Source: an uncultured Pseudomonadota bacterium
Lineage (GTDB): Bacteria > Pseudomonadota > Gammaproteobacteria > Steroidobacterales > Steroidobacteraceae
DNA length: 64,000 bases
Assembly: GCA_903884235.1 (NCBI GenBank)
Contig: CAISEB010000004.1
Location: 34,044-98,043, forward strand
Direction of reading: 5' to 3'
Of this stretch, positions 9,499 to 20,290 are shown in pieces; within the stretch, counting starts at the first letter, position 1, and the number at the start of each line of letters is the position of its first letter. The notes under the pieces were generated by a model. That model made no database searches, had not been told where the DNA came from, and worked only from the letters and a program-made list of their open reading frames with translations. The position numbers were made by a program, and so were the translations under genes.

Positions 9499-10625
9499 GC
9501 GCTCTGGCTCCCCGCCTCGCCTTCCGAGCCGGTGTTGACGTATTCGGTGATCGTGAGGCCGAAGGCCGCGAGGCCCTGCAGCTGCTTCGGCGCGGACAGC
9601 ACGCGCATCTGCGAGACACCGAGATCCTGCAGGATCTGCGCGCCGATGCCGTAGGTGCGCAGCACCGGGCCCGGGTTCGTGCGCGGCGCGGTGCCGTCGA
9701 GCGCCTGGATGCTGTCGACGAGCTCGCGCGGCCCCTCGTCGCTGCGCAGCAGCACGACGATGCCGTTACCGTCCTCGGCGATGCGCCTGAGGGCGTCGCG
9801 CAGCGGCCAGCCGAGGCCCTTGCCGCGCACGCCGACGACGTCGCGCAGCGTCTCGGCGAGGTGCACGCGCACCAGCGGCGGACGCGCCGGGTCGAGGTCG
9901 CCGCGCACCAGCGCGAGATGCACGTTGCGATTCACGTGATCCTCGTAGCCGAGCAGGCGGAACGCCCCGAATTCGGTGTCCACCGCCCGGTCCTGGATCC
10001 GCTCGACGCTGCGCTCCTTGCTCAGCCGATAGCGGATCAGGTCCGCGATCGTGCCGATCTTGAGCCCATGCTCGGCCGCGAACTTCTCCAGGTCGCGGCG
10101 CCGCGCCATCGTGCCGTCCTCGTTCAGGATCTCGACGATGACGGCGGCGGGCTCGAAGCCGGCGAGGCGCGTCAGGTCGCAGCCGGCCTCGGTGTGGCCG
10201 GCGCGGGTCAGCACGCCACCCGGCTGGGCCATGATCGGGAACACGTGGCCGGGCTGGCGCAGGTCCTCGGGGCGCACGCCCACCTTCACGGCCGTGCGCA
10301 CCGTGTGCGCGCGGTCATAGGCCGAGATGCCGGTGGTCACGCCCTCGGCGGCCTCGATCGAGATCGTGAAGTTGGTGCGGTGCGTGAGGTCCGTGCTCGA
10401 CACCATCAGCGGCAGTCGCAGGTCGCGGCAGCGTTCGGCGGTCAGCGTCAGGCAGATCAGGCCGCGCCCGTAGCGCGCCATGAAGTTGATGTCCTCGGGC
10501 CGGACGCACTCGGCGGCCATCAGCAGGTCACCCTCGTTCTCGCGATCCTCGTCGTCCATGATGACGACCATGCGCCCGGCGCGCAGCTCGGCCAGGATCT
10601 CGTCGATGCTGTGGAAGGCGGTCAT
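9495..10625 (-). CDS. ribB: 3,4-dihydroxy-2-butanone 4-phosphate synthase with degenerate GTP cyclohydrolase II-like domain (RibBX)
   Basis: The protein has 376 residues. The N-terminal ~205 residues are a complete DHBP synthase, with the acidic loop [11 protein letters not shown] and the HTEAGCDL motif. The C-terminal half aligns with GTP cyclohydrolase II but lacks its zinc triad: where RibA has the CLTGD...RCDC segment, this protein reads [14 protein letters not shown] with no cysteine. So only the RibB activity is supported, a pattern described as RibBX. I see no FMN riboswitch in the 53 nt upstream. A TACAAT hexamer at 10658-10663 (minus) may be the -10. Confidence 0.93.
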   Translation of the reverse strand: MTAFHSIDEILAELRAGRMVVIMDDEDRENEGDLLMAAECVRPEDINFMARYGRGLICLTLTAERCRDLRLPLMVSSTDLTHRTNFTISIEAAEGVTTGISAYDRAHTVRTAVKVGVRPEDLRQPGHVFPIMAQPGGVLTRAGHTEAGCDLTRLAGFEPAAVIVEILNEDGTMARRRDLEKFAAEHGLKIGTIADLIRYRLSKERSVERIQDRAVDTEFGAFRLLGYEDHVNRNVHLALVRGDLDPARPPLVRVHLAETLRDVVGVRGKGLGWPLRDALRRIAEDGNGIVVLLRSDEGPRELVDSIQALDGTAPRTNPGPVLRTYGIGAQILQDLGVSQMRVLSAPKQLQGLAAFGLTITEYVNTGSEGEAGSQSA

Positions 10626-10678
10626 GGGCGGGGGTCTGCCGGCGGCGTCAAAGCGGGAATTGTAGCAGCCCGGCCGGT

Positions 10679-11041
10679 TCAGCCGCCCGCGCGCTTGGCG
10701 GCGATGCCGCGGCGGGTGAGCTCGGCGACGAGCGTGTCGCGATGCTCGCCCTGGATCTCGATCACCCCGCCCTCGGCGACCCGCCCGCCGCTGCCGCAGC
10801 GCTGCTTGAGCTCGCGCGCAAGCTTCTCGAGATCGGCCGCCGCGAGGCCGAGCCCGGTGATCACCGTGACACCCTTGCCGCCGCGACCCTGGGTCTGCCG
10901 GGCCACCCGGACAGGACCTGCCGGGCCTGCCGGCCGGGCGGCCGCGAGCGCCTTGCAGCGGCAGGCATTCGCGGGGAAGCCGCAGCCAGGGCAGACGCGG
11001 CCCTGGCCGGAGGAGTAGACGACGCGCGATCCGGAGCTCAT
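10679..11041 (-). CDS. yciH: YciH/SUI1-family translation initiation factor-like protein
   Basis: The 120-residue protein has a C-terminal SUI1 (eIF1-like) domain, seen in GKGVTVITGLGL, LARELKQRCGSGG and VIEIQGEHRD. The N-terminus carries a C-x2-C-x4-C-x-C cluster (CPGCGFPANACRC) that may bind zinc, as in other YciH proteins. Its role in bacteria is poorly defined; influence on start-codon fidelity has been proposed. It heads the strand before ribBX, 53 nt away. Confidence 0.9.
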   Translation of the reverse strand: MSSGSRVVYSSGQGRVCPGCGFPANACRCKALAAARPAGPAGPVRVARQTQGRGGKGVTVITGLGLAAADLEKLARELKQRCGSGGRVAEGGVIEIQGEHRDTLVAELTRRGIAAKRAGG

Positions 11042-11047
11042 GCGGCA

Positions 11048-11053
11048 AGTCTA
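11048..11053 (-). promoter_or_regulatory. Putative -10 element of yciH (leaderless arrangement)
   Basis: On the minus strand TAGACT is followed by six bases (TGCCGC) and then the yciH ATG at 11041. The hexamer and its spacing are identical to those at dxs. No clear -35 is seen. Confidence 0.4.
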
Positions 11054-11106
11054 GCGAACCGCCGCCCGGCGCTCGACGGCCACGCCGGACGGACCGACAA
11101 TGGCGC

Positions 11107-11583
11107 ATGGCCGCCATCCAGATCGCCCCTGCCCGTCGTGGCGACGCCGCCCGCCTCGCCGCGATGTCGCGCCGGCTCGTCGAGGCGGGCCTCGACCCCT
11201 GCTGGACCGAATCGCGCATCGAGCGGCACCGCCAGGACCCGGACAGCGTCGTGCTGACCGCGCGCCTGTCGGGCACGGTCTGCGGCTTCGCGATCATGCA
11301 GTACGGCGACGAGGCGGCCCACCTCAACCTACTGGCGGTGGAGAAGGTTCAGCAGCGGCACGGCGTCGGCCGTGCGCTCGTCCAATGGCTGGAGGAGACG
11401 GCGCGCGGCGCCGGGGTGTTCCGCGTCCGCCTCGAGGTCCGCGGCAGCAACCCGGGTGCGCAGCGCTTCTATGCCGCGCTCGGCTACGAGGAGCGCGGCT
11501 GGGTCGCCGGATACTACGGTGCCGGCGAGGACGCGCTGCGCTACGAACGCGACCTCAGCGTCCGCGCGCGTCGGGTCGAATAG
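11107..11583 (+). CDS. GNAT-family N-acetyltransferase
   Basis: The 158-residue protein has the GNAT fold: acceptor-side strands first, then the acetyl-CoA loop with Q/R-x-x-G-x-G/A in VQQRHGVGRALV, and the C-terminal strand SNPGAQRFYAALGYEERG. This last motif is typical of RimI-like acetyltransferases. The substrate cannot be told. It is transcribed alone, converging with the small LuxR-type gene 61 nt away. Confidence 0.88.
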   Translation: MAAIQIAPARRGDAARLAAMSRRLVEAGLDPCWTESRIERHRQDPDSVVLTARLSGTVCGFAIMQYGDEAAHLNLLAVEKVQQRHGVGRALVQWLEETARGAGVFRVRLEVRGSNPGAQRFYAALGYEERGWVAGYYGAGEDALRYERDLSVRARRVE

Positions 11584-11644
11584 ACCCGCACGCCAGGGCG
11601 CGAGCCCCCCGGCAGGGCGGCGCGTCCGGCCGCGCCGGTGCGAC

Positions 11645-11932
11645 TCACAGCTGTCGGATTCGGACTGCGAGCTCGATCTGGCGGTGGCACCCGGACTTCG
11701 CCAGCACGCGCTTGAGCTGGGTGCGCACGGTGTGCACGGACACCCCCCGATCCTGCGCGATGGCCCGCGGCGCGCGCCCGAGCGCGACGTCCGCGGCGAC
11801 GAGCGCCTCGGTTTCGGTGAGGTGCCAGGCGGTGCGGCTGCGCACGGCATACAAGCGGCTCTCGGCGGTGCCGTCCACCCGCTCGGGCTCCGCAGCCGGG
11901 TTTCCGCGTTCTTCCACGAACGTATTGGTCAT
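11645..11932 (-). CDS. Small LuxR-type helix-turn-helix protein without receiver domain
   Basis: The protein has 95 residues from the ATG at 11932; a TTG nine bases upstream is an alternative. The C-terminal ~60 residues form a LuxR/GerE HTH: LTETEALVAADVALGRAPRA, then IAQDRGVSVHTVRTQLKRVL and the terminal helix. The N-terminal ~30 residues are short and show no REC or ligand-binding domain. It lies downstream of a PAS histidine kinase on the same strand, about 207 nt away. That kinase is of the NarX/UhpB class, which usually pairs with LuxR-type response regulators. Confidence 0.82.
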   Translation of the reverse strand: MTNTFVEERGNPAAEPERVDGTAESRLYAVRSRTAWHLTETEALVAADVALGRAPRAIAQDRGVSVHTVRTQLKRVLAKSGCHRQIELAVRIRQL

Positions 11933-12139
11933 GTTTTTCAAGCGGTTACGTCCCAGTTAAAGACGGGGTGGCACGGTCACCCGCCGCGCGGATACCCCGT
12001 TCGGATGACAGTACCGCCGCAGGCCTCGCGGGTCCCTGAAGGTGGCTGAACAAATTCTGAAAGTCCGTGAAGGCCGCGCGACGCCGGCCGGGCTGCACGG
12101 TCGCGGCGTGGCGCGCATCCCCGCGCCACGCCGCGGGCG

Positions 12140-13960
12140 CTAGGGAGCGGGGACCCAGACGCCGATGCGGGCACCGCCCGCGGCACTCCGACCGAGCTGC
12201 AGTCCGCCACCGACGGCGGTGAAGCGTTCGCGCATCGCGAGCAGGCCGAGGCTGCCGATCCTCGCCTCGCTGCCGCTCGCGAGGCCGACCCCGTCGTCCT
12301 CGACCACCAGCCAGTACCGACCCTCGCGCCAGGCCAGCGTCACGGCCGCCCGGGTGGCCCGGGCATGGCGCCAGACGTTGGTCAGCGCCTCCTGGGCGGC
12401 GCGGAAGAACAGCAGCTTGCGCTCCGGGTCGAGCGCGGGCAGGCCTGGCGGGACGTCGACCTCGACGGGAATGCCGCTACGCTCCTGGAACTGCGCCGCA
12501 TGCTGGCGGATCACGTCGCCGAGCTCGAGATGATGCAGCGCCGTCGGGAACAGGTCCTGGGTCAGCGTGCCGATGCCGCGGACCGCCTGCTCGATGATCC
12601 CGTGGATGTCATTGAGCGCGGCCACGGCGTCCTCGTCCCGCGTCGCGCGGCGCAGGCGCTCGACGCCGAGGCGCGCCGCGTACAGGTCCTGCGCCGCGCC
12701 TTCGTGGAGCGACATCGCGATCTCGCGTCGCTCCGACTCGCGGACCGCGGCGAGCCGTTCGACGACCTCGCGCAATCGCGTCCGTGACTGCTCGAGCTCG
12801 GTGACGTCGTAGCCGAGCGCCAGCACGCCGACGGCGTCGCCGGCCGCGTCGCGGTAGGGCATGAACGTGACCTCGCGCCGCCGCGTGCCGCCATCGATGT
12901 TCATCAGGATCATCATGCGCACCGACTCGCCCGCCAGCGCCCGCCTGCGCGCGTCGGCCGAGTCGCGAAACACGTCCGCTCGCAGAAAGTCCTCGCCGCG
13001 GGTGCCCTCGGCGACGACGCCCGGCCGCCCCAGGGCCCGATAATGGTCGTTGGCGAAGCGGATCCGATGGTCCGAGTCGTAGAGCACGATGGAGATGGGC
13101 ACGCCGTTGGTGATCGCGCTCAACTGGCTGAGCGTGGATTGCAGGTCGTCGCGCGCGGTTCGCAGCGCCTGCAGCGCGCTGCGCTCCTCGGTCACGTCGG
13201 TGAACGTGGTGACGACGCCGACGAGCACCAGCGGCGAACCGACCCAGATCGGCTGCGTGTTGAAATCGATCCAGCGCCGACTGCCGGTGGACACGACGCC
13301 CATGAGCTGGTGGCGGACCGGCTGCCCGGTGCGCTGGGTGATGGCGGAGGAATACTCCGCGAGCGGGAACAACGTGCCGTCCTCGCGGATCGCACGCCAG
13401 CCCGGATCGATCGCGGTGCGCCCGAGAAGCTGGTCGCGGCTGAGCCCGAGGATGCGCTCTGCGGCCGGGTTCGCATCGACGATGCGCCCGTCCGGCTCCT
13501 GCATGACGAGCCCCTCGTTCATCGCCTCGAACACGCCGCGCAGGCGACTCTCGCTGCGGATCACCTCGCCGATCGACCGGAGGTGCTTGGAGACGTCGAC
13601 GAAGGAGCCGCCGAAATCCGTCTCGTCCTCGCCGAGCCGCGCCCATGCGACGGTGAAGCTGCCGATGGTGCCGTCGCGGCGCAGCAGCTGGATCTCCCCC
13701 TTCCAGATCGCCCCGGTCGCGGTGACCGCGGCGGATTCTGCCCTGATGCGGTCACGGGCGGCCGCGTCCGGATAGAAGTGATCGATCTGGAGGCCGACGA
13801 CCGTTTGCACGTCGAAGCCGAACATCGTGGCGAACGCCTCGTTCGCCCAGACGATCCGGCCGTGATGGGAGCGCATCAGGCCGACGATGCGGCTCTTCGC
13901 ATAGGCGCTCTGCAGAGCTGGGTCCGGCGCCGGCAACGGTTCCGAGGGCGCAACGGCCAT
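12140..13960 (-). CDS. PAS-domain sensor histidine kinase (NarX/UhpB-type)
   Basis: The protein has 606 residues. Three PAS-like segments are visible at roughly residues 15-130, 140-260 and 275-390. They are followed by a HisKA_3 helix with the phospho-acceptor in REIAMSLHEGAAQDLY and an HATPase_c domain (EALTNVWRHARAT, VEDDGVGL, GLLAMRERFTAVGGGL). No transmembrane helix is present, so it probably senses a cytoplasmic signal. The start at 13960 is set by a perfect AGGAGG six bases upstream; an ATG at 13966 abuts that site and is unlikely. A receiver-less LuxR protein is encoded downstream. Confidence 0.88.
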   Translation of the reverse strand: MAVAPSEPLPAPDPALQSAYAKSRIVGLMRSHHGRIVWANEAFATMFGFDVQTVVGLQIDHFYPDAAARDRIRAESAAVTATGAIWKGEIQLLRRDGTIGSFTVAWARLGEDETDFGGSFVDVSKHLRSIGEVIRSESRLRGVFEAMNEGLVMQEPDGRIVDANPAAERILGLSRDQLLGRTAIDPGWRAIREDGTLFPLAEYSSAITQRTGQPVRHQLMGVVSTGSRRWIDFNTQPIWVGSPLVLVGVVTTFTDVTEERSALQALRTARDDLQSTLSQLSAITNGVPISIVLYDSDHRIRFANDHYRALGRPGVVAEGTRGEDFLRADVFRDSADARRRALAGESVRMMILMNIDGGTRRREVTFMPYRDAAGDAVGVLALGYDVTELEQSRTRLREVVERLAAVRESERREIAMSLHEGAAQDLYAARLGVERLRRATRDEDAVAALNDIHGIIEQAVRGIGTLTQDLFPTALHHLELGDVIRQHAAQFQERSGIPVEVDVPPGLPALDPERKLLFFRAAQEALTNVWRHARATRAAVTLAWREGRYWLVVEDDGVGLASGSEARIGSLGLLAMRERFTAVGGGLQLGRSAAGGARIGVWVPAP

Positions 13961-13966
13961 GGCCAT

Positions 13967-13972
13967 CCTCCT
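13967..13972 (-). promoter_or_regulatory. Ribosome-binding site deciding the histidine kinase start
   Basis: A perfect AGGAGG (minus strand) sits directly against one ATG (13966) and six bases before a second in-frame ATG (13960). Only the second has workable spacing. Confidence 0.7.
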
Positions 13973-14073
13973 GATCAGCGATCGATCCAAACTTGTCACA
14001 GCGCGGGGCAGGCACGCAATCCGCCCCGAACCCCGATCCCGCCGACGAAGGCAGGGGTCACGAGGCGTGCCGG

Positions 14074-15597
14074 TCAGTGGCGCGCGGGCTCCCGCCGCAG
14101 CACCCGACCGGGGTGCCGTCCGGTTGTCGCACCGCCATCGACGACCCATTCGCCGGAGACCATCACCGCCGGTATCCCCTCCGGTGCCCGTTCCGGGTCC
14201 GCGACCGTGGCGCGGTCGATCACCGTGGCCGGGTCGAACACGACGACGTCGGCGACGTATCCCGCCGCGATGCGGCCGCGATCCTTGAGGCCGAGGTTGC
14301 GTGCCGGCAGCCCGGTCATCTTGTGCACCGCCTGCTCGAGGGTCAGCGCGTGCTGCTCGCGCACGTAGCGGCCGAGGATGCGCGGGAACGTGCCGGCGCC
14401 GCGCGGATGCGCACCGTGCAGCTCGCCATCGCTGCAGAACATGATGCCGGGCTCGGCGACGAACCAGCGGACGTCGTCCTCGCTCATCGAGGTGACGATG
14501 ACGTCCTCCAGCTGCTCGCCGGAGTCGACCTCGGCTTCGGTCGCCTTGATGACGCGCATGTACGCCTCGACCGGGGTCACGCCCCAGGCCGCCGCGAACT
14601 CCTCGAGCGTGCGGCCGGCGAGCGCGGGCTCGGGCACGTAGTGCGCGATGCGGATCGCCGCGGCGCCGCCGTTGTCGAGGAGCGCCTGCGCGACCTTCGC
14701 CGGGTTGAAGAAGTCCCGATCCGGCACGATCACGCGGATCGTCGAATGCCAGTACGGATACGGGTAGACGTCGACCCGCAGGTCGACGTGATCACGCCGC
14801 GCCGCCTCGAGCACCTGCGGGAAGCGCGTCGCGGCGAGATGCCAGTTCGAGGGCGAACCGAGCTTGATGTGGGTGATCTCCGCCGGGATCGGCGCCTCGC
14901 GGCCGATCCTGAGCAGCTCGTTCCAGGCGGCGAACACGTCGTCGGCCTCGTCGCGGACGTGGCTTTCGTAGAAGCCGCCGGTTGCGGCGGCGACCCGCGA
15001 CAGCTCGACGACCTCCTCGGTCGTCGCGAAGTGCGCCGCCTCGTACTCGAGCCCGCTCGACAGCCCGAACGCGCCGGAGCCGAGCTCGCGGGCCAGCACG
15101 ACCTTCATGACGGCGAGCTCGGCCGGCGACGATGGCCGATACAGGTCCTTGCCCATCGCCCGCGCGCGCACCGTCGCGTGCCCGACGAGGCTCGCGACAT
15201 TGATCGCCGGCGGGGTCCGCTCGAGCCTGCCGAACCAGTCGGCGAGCGGGTAGTTCGACTCGCCGTCCTGGCCGACCACGATCGTGGTCACGCCCTGGCG
15301 AGCGATCGTTGCGGCGTCGCGGTCCTCGAGCAGGCCACGGTCGCCATGGCTGTGCATGTCGATGAAGCCGGGCGCGAGCGCGAGACCGCGCTCGTCGCGC
15401 ACCTCCTCGCCGGTCCGCGCCGCCAGGTGCGCCGCCACCGCGACGATGCGCGAACCCCTGACACGCACGTCGGCGCGAAAGGCCGCCCGCCCGGTGCCGT
15501 CGTAGACCATCGCATGGCGCAGCAGCACGTCGGCCGCCGTGGCGGGCGAGGCTGCGAGAGCGAGCAGCAGCGCGAGTGGGGCGAGGACTTTCGGCAT
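14074..15597 (-). CDS. D-aminoacylase / N-acyl-D-amino-acid deacylase family amidohydrolase (secreted)
   Basis: The protein has 507 residues. Residues 1-22 form a signal peptide ending at ATAAD. The amidohydrolase metal site is visible as PGFIDMHSHGD, with later metal ligands in FYESHVRDE and EITHIKLG and a catalytic aspartate in FCSDGELHG. The layout fits the DAN family, which hydrolyses N-acyl-D-amino acids and related compounds outside the cytoplasm. The ATG at 15597 has GGGAG upstream. It is 113 nt upstream of the histidine kinase on the same strand; no functional link is evident. Confidence 0.88.
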   Translation of the reverse strand: MPKVLAPLALLLALAASPATAADVLLRHAMVYDGTGRAAFRADVRVRGSRIVAVAAHLAARTGEEVRDERGLALAPGFIDMHSHGDRGLLEDRDAATIARQGVTTIVVGQDGESNYPLADWFGRLERTPPAINVASLVGHATVRARAMGKDLYRPSSPAELAVMKVVLARELGSGAFGLSSGLEYEAAHFATTEEVVELSRVAAATGGFYESHVRDEADDVFAAWNELLRIGREAPIPAEITHIKLGSPSNWHLAATRFPQVLEAARRDHVDLRVDVYPYPYWHSTIRVIVPDRDFFNPAKVAQALLDNGGAAAIRIAHYVPEPALAGRTLEEFAAAWGVTPVEAYMRVIKATEAEVDSGEQLEDVIVTSMSEDDVRWFVAEPGIMFCSDGELHGAHPRGAGTFPRILGRYVREQHALTLEQAVHKMTGLPARNLGLKDRGRIAAGYVADVVVFDPATVIDRATVADPERAPEGIPAVMVSGEWVVDGGATTGRHPGRVLRREPARH

Positions 15598-15649
15598 GGA
15601 CGCTCCCGGGGGTTGGCGGGTCGAGTGCAGGCGACGCCGCCCGGATGGA

Positions 15650-16249
15650 TCAGACCGCACGCGCGGTCACGAGGCGCTCGACGTAGCGGGCGATGATGTC
15701 GATCTCGAGGTTGACCACGGCGCCCGGCGCGAGTTGCCCGAGCGTCGTCACCTCGCGGGTGTGCGGGATGAGGTTGATGCCGAAGCGGCGGCCCTCCACC
15801 TCGTTGACGGTGAGGCTGACGCCCGCGAGCGTCACCGAGCCCTTGGCCGCGACATAGCGCGCGAGCGAATCCGGCACCTCGAACACGAGTCGCAGCGAGC
15901 GCGCGTCGTCCTGCGCCGTCACGACCGTCGCCAGGCCATCGACATGCCCCGTCACGTAATGGCCACCGAGCGCGTCACCGGCGCGCAGCGCCTTCTCGAG
16001 GTTGACCGGGCTGCCCGGCACGAGGCCGCCGAGCGTCGTGCGCGCCAGCGTCTCGTTCGAGACGTCGGCGGCGAAGCGGCGCCCGGCGAGGCGCGTCACC
16101 GTGAGGCACGCGCCGGCGACCGCGATGCTGTCGCCGCGTGCGACGCCATCGAGCCCCAGGCCCGCGGCATCGATCAGCATCTCGACGTCGCCGCCCTTCG
16201 GCGCCAGAGCGACGACCGAACCCACCGCCTGGACGATACCCGTGAACAT
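15650..16249 (-). CDS. ribE: Riboflavin synthase, alpha subunit
   Basis: The 199-residue protein has the two-fold repeated lumazine-binding barrel. The first repeat begins [12 protein letters not shown] with SIAVAGACLTVT, and the second has GHYVTGHVDG and SVTLAGVSLTVNEV. It dismutates two 6,7-dimethyl-8-ribityllumazine molecules to riboflavin. The ATG shares a base with the ribD stop (TGATG), so the two are coupled. Confidence 0.95.
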   Translation of the reverse strand: MFTGIVQAVGSVVALAPKGGDVEMLIDAAGLGLDGVARGDSIAVAGACLTVTRLAGRRFAADVSNETLARTTLGGLVPGSPVNLEKALRAGDALGGHYVTGHVDGLATVVTAQDDARSLRLVFEVPDSLARYVAAKGSVTLAGVSLTVNEVEGRRFGINLIPHTREVTTLGQLAPGAVVNLEIDIIARYVERLVTARAV

Positions 16250-17367
16250 CAAGCCCCCTCGCGAATGACGGGGACGAGCGTCAGGCGCAGGTCTGGCCCG
16301 ACCTGGCGCACGTCCGTGTAGCGGAATTCCCAGCGATCGCCGAGGTCGTCGAGCATCGGCAGCATCGCGAGCGGCGCGCCGTCGTGCCCGAGCATGTGCG
16401 GCGCGAGATACAGCACGAACTCATCGGCGAGCCCTTCGCTGATGAAGCCGCCGGCGAGCCTGGGGCCCGCCTCCACCAGCACCTCGTTCGCATCGCGCGC
16501 AGCGAGCAGCGCGAGGACGCGGGCGAGGTCGCGGGCAGCGCCGTCCGGCAGCACCTCGACCTCCGCACCGGCCGCCTCGAGCCGGCCACGGGCCGCCGCG
16601 TCGGTCGAGTGCGTGATGATGAGCACCGGCCCGCGCTCGGCGAACAGCCTCGCGGCCGGCGACAGGATCAGGCGCGGGTCGAGCACGACGCGCAGCGGCG
16701 TGCGCCCGCGCGTCTCGAGCGATGAGTCGCGCACGCTCAGGCGGGCGTCGTCGCGATCGACCGTGGCGGCGCCGCTCAGCACGACCGAGCTGCGCGCCCG
16801 CAGGCGCTGCACGTCCGCGCGGGCGTCCTCGGAGGTCAGCCACTGGCTCTTGCCGTTGGCAAGCGCGGTGCGCCCATCGATGCTGGCGCCGAGCTTGACG
16901 CGCAGCCATGGCCGGCCACGGCGATGGCGCGCGAGGAAGCCGACGTTGAGGCGCTCGCTCTCGCCGGCGAGGAGACCCGACTGGACCGTGATGCCGGCGG
17001 CCTCGAGGCGCGCGCCGCCACGGCCCGCCACGCGCGGATCCGGGTCGCCGACCGCGTAGACGACGCGCGCGACGCCCGCCGCGACGAGCGCCTGGGCGCA
17101 GGGCGGCGTGCGGCCCTGGTGGGCGCAAGGCTCGAGCGTGACGTAGGCGGTCGCGCCCTTCGCCGCGTCCCCCGCCGCGGCGAGCGCGAGCGCCTCGGCG
17201 TGCGGCTCGCCGGCGCGGGCATGGAAGCCCTCGCCGACCACGGCGCCGTCGCGCACGAGCACGCAACCGACGCGCGGATTGGGATCAGTGGAATAGAGGC
17301 CACGTTCCGCGAGCCGCAGCGCCCGCGCCATGTAGCCGTGGTCGGCCGCGCCGAACTCGGTGCTCAT
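16249..17367 (-). CDS. ribD: Bifunctional diaminohydroxyphosphoribosylaminopyrimidine deaminase / 5-amino-6-(5-phosphoribosylamino)uracil reductase
   Basis: The protein has 372 residues. The N-terminal CMP/dCMP-type deaminase carries the zinc motif [10 protein letters not shown] and [13 protein letters not shown]. The C-terminal reductase begins around residue 150 ([18 protein letters not shown]) and includes [12 protein letters not shown]. It carries out steps two and three of riboflavin synthesis. It overlaps nrdR by 4 nt upstream and ribE by 1 nt downstream. Confidence 0.95.
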   Translation of the reverse strand: MSTEFGAADHGYMARALRLAERGLYSTDPNPRVGCVLVRDGAVVGEGFHARAGEPHAEALALAAAGDAAKGATAYVTLEPCAHQGRTPPCAQALVAAGVARVVYAVGDPDPRVAGRGGARLEAAGITVQSGLLAGESERLNVGFLARHRRGRPWLRVKLGASIDGRTALANGKSQWLTSEDARADVQRLRARSSVVLSGAATVDRDDARLSVRDSSLETRGRTPLRVVLDPRLILSPAARLFAERGPVLIITHSTDAAARGRLEAAGAEVEVLPDGAARDLARVLALLAARDANEVLVEAGPRLAGGFISEGLADEFVLYLAPHMLGHDGAPLAMLPMLDDLGDRWEFRYTDVRQVGPDLRLTLVPVIREGA

Positions 17368-17900
17368 GGTCCGCGCCGGCGGCCCGGCTTGTCCTTGTCT
17401 TCGGCGCCTTCGAGGAAGGACAGCTGGTTCACCTTGACGTCGCGTCGCGGCTTGTGGCGCAGCTTCGCGATCTCGTCATGGAACGCCTCGACGTCCTGGA
17501 AGCTGCGGTACACCGACGCGAAGCGCACGTAGGCCACCTCGTCGAGGTGGCGGAGTTCCTCCATGACCAGTTCGCCGAGCAGCCGCGCGGGCACCTCGCG
17601 CTCACCGAGACCGCGCAGCTTGTGGGAGATGTGCGCAACGGCCGCGTCGATCGCGTCGTTGCCGACCGGTCGCTTCTCGAGCGACTTCTGCATGCCCGAG
17701 CGCAGCTTCGATTCGCTGAATGGCTCGCGCGTCTGGTCGCTCTTGACGACCTGCGGCATCACGAGCTCGGCCGACTCGAAGGTCGTGAAGCGCTCGCCGC
17801 AGGCGAGGCACTCGCGGCGCCGACGGATCTGCTGGCCTTCCGCGGCGAGGCGCGAATCGGTCACCTTGGTCTCGACGTGGGCGCAGAACGGGCAGTGCAC
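17364..17900 (-). CDS. nrdR: Transcriptional repressor NrdR
   Basis: The 178-residue protein has an N-terminal zinc ribbon (MHCPFC, then [12 protein letters not shown]) followed by the ATP-cone domain ([20 protein letters not shown]). NrdR senses ATP/dATP and represses ribonucleotide reductase genes. The start is GTG at 17900, giving the invariant N-terminus MHCPFC. The C-terminal ~25 residues are a charged extension beyond the ~150-residue core. It follows glyA by 21 nt; the glyA-nrdR-ribD order is common in Gammaproteobacteria. Confidence 0.95.
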   Translation of the reverse strand: MHCPFCAHVETKVTDSRLAAEGQQIRRRRECLACGERFTTFESAELVMPQVVKSDQTREPFSESKLRSGMQKSLEKRPVGNDAIDAAVAHISHKLRGLGEREVPARLLGELVMEELRHLDEVAYVRFASVYRSFQDVEAFHDEIAKLRHKPRRDVKVNQLSFLEGAEDKDKPGRRRGP

Positions 17901-17921
17901 GTCGCGCGCCCTCGGAGTCCG

Positions 17922-19229
<1,308 letters not shown>

Positions 19230-19318
19230 GGGGCGGCAGCTTCCGGGGTGATGGACCCGTTGCGGGTCGGATGGCCTCTGATTTTAGCGGAGTCGGGGGC
19301 CGCCCAGCGACGGGAAAT

Positions 19319-20278
19319 TCAGCGTTCGTGCTCGACGAAGCTGCGGACCACCCGGGACCAGGCGCGGGCGATGTTGCGGCGGTTGTAGCCACCGCCGCCG
19401 ACACCCAGCAGCCGGCCGTCGCAGAGCCGGTCGGCAATGCCGGCCAGGCGGGCCGCGGCGTGGGCGTGGGCTTCCTCGGTGTAGCGCAGGTGCGTGATCG
19501 GGTCGCCTTCGAGACTGTCGGCGCCGCATTGGAACACGATGAACTCCGGCCGGCGTGCCTCGAGGTAGGCCTCGATCCGGTCCCAGGCCGGCATGAATGC
19601 CGTGTCGCCCGAGCTCGGCGGCAGCGGGATGTTGAGCTTGGTCCCGACCGCCCTGCCCCGCCCCGCCTCGTGCGCGGCCCCGGTGCCGGGGAACAGGAAC
19701 CGCCCATCCTCGTGGATGTCGGCGAAGGCGACGTCGGGATCGTCCTCGAACGCGTAGAACACGCCGTCGCCATGGTGGGCATCGATGTCGACGTAGGCGA
19801 TCCGGGTCAGGCCCCAGCGCCGGCGCAACTGCTCTATCACGATGCCGGAGTCGTTGAACACGCAGAAGCCCGAGGCATGCGCGCGCGAGGCGTGGTGGAG
19901 GCCCGCGATCGGCACGAACGCGCGCCGCGCGCGACCTTCCATGATCGCCTCGGTCGCGACCAGCGTCGCGCCGACGACGTGGCTCGCCGCGTCGTAGACC
20001 CCCTTGTAGGCCGGAGTATCACCCGCGTCGAGGTAGCCCTGGCCGTGCAGCGAGCGCTCGGCGACCAGCGACACGTAGGCCGGCTCGTGGAAGCTCTCGA
20101 GTTCCTCGCGCGTGGCGAGCCGGGGCGCCGCGAGCGCGACGCGCCCGTCCAGCTCGTCGGCCTTGAGTTCGCGCAGGAACACGTCGTGCCGGTCCGGTCC
20201 GAACGGGTGGCCTTCGCCGAAGCCGTAGCGGGCGATCTGCTCGCCCGCCACCAACAACGTGTCACGTCGCTTCGCCAT
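19319..20278 (-). CDS. Histone deacetylase-like (class II type, acetoin-utilisation/acetylpolyamine family) amidohydrolase
   Basis: The 319-residue protein has the arginase/deacetylase fold. Zinc-site and charge-relay motifs are visible: AYVDIDAHHGDGV, FADIHEDGRF, FQCGADSLEGDP and the C-terminal GVGGGGYNRRN, which supplies the active-site Tyr region. Bacterial members deacetylate acetyl-lysine, acetylpolyamines or related amides; which applies here is unclear. It is followed by glyA only after a promoter-like gap, so it is probably its own unit. Confidence 0.87.
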   Translation of the reverse strand: MAKRRDTLLVAGEQIARYGFGEGHPFGPDRHDVFLRELKADELDGRVALAAPRLATREELESFHEPAYVSLVAERSLHGQGYLDAGDTPAYKGVYDAASHVVGATLVATEAIMEGRARRAFVPIAGLHHASRAHASGFCVFNDSGIVIEQLRRRWGLTRIAYVDIDAHHGDGVFYAFEDDPDVAFADIHEDGRFLFPGTGAAHEAGRGRAVGTKLNIPLPPSSGDTAFMPAWDRIEAYLEARRPEFIVFQCGADSLEGDPITHLRYTEEAHAHAAARLAGIADRLCDGRLLGVGGGGYNRRNIARAWSRVVRSFVEHER

Positions 20279-20284
20279 CGACCG

Positions 20285-20290
20285 AGCTTA
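20285..20290 (-). promoter_or_regulatory. Putative -10 element of the deacetylase gene (leaderless arrangement)
   Basis: On the minus strand TGATAAGCT contains a -10-like TAAGCT followed by six bases and then the ATG at 20278. It lies within 12 nt of the preceding radical SAM gene's stop, so the deacetylase could also be read from upstream. Confidence 0.3.

Noticed and set aside
10626..10678. FMN riboswitch upstream of ribBX
   Set aside because: The gap is only 53 nt and none of the conserved RFN sequence blocks is present.
19255..19269. Glycine riboswitch before glyA
   Set aside because: Only a simple 6-bp hairpin is visible; the tandem aptamer pattern and conserved bases are absent.
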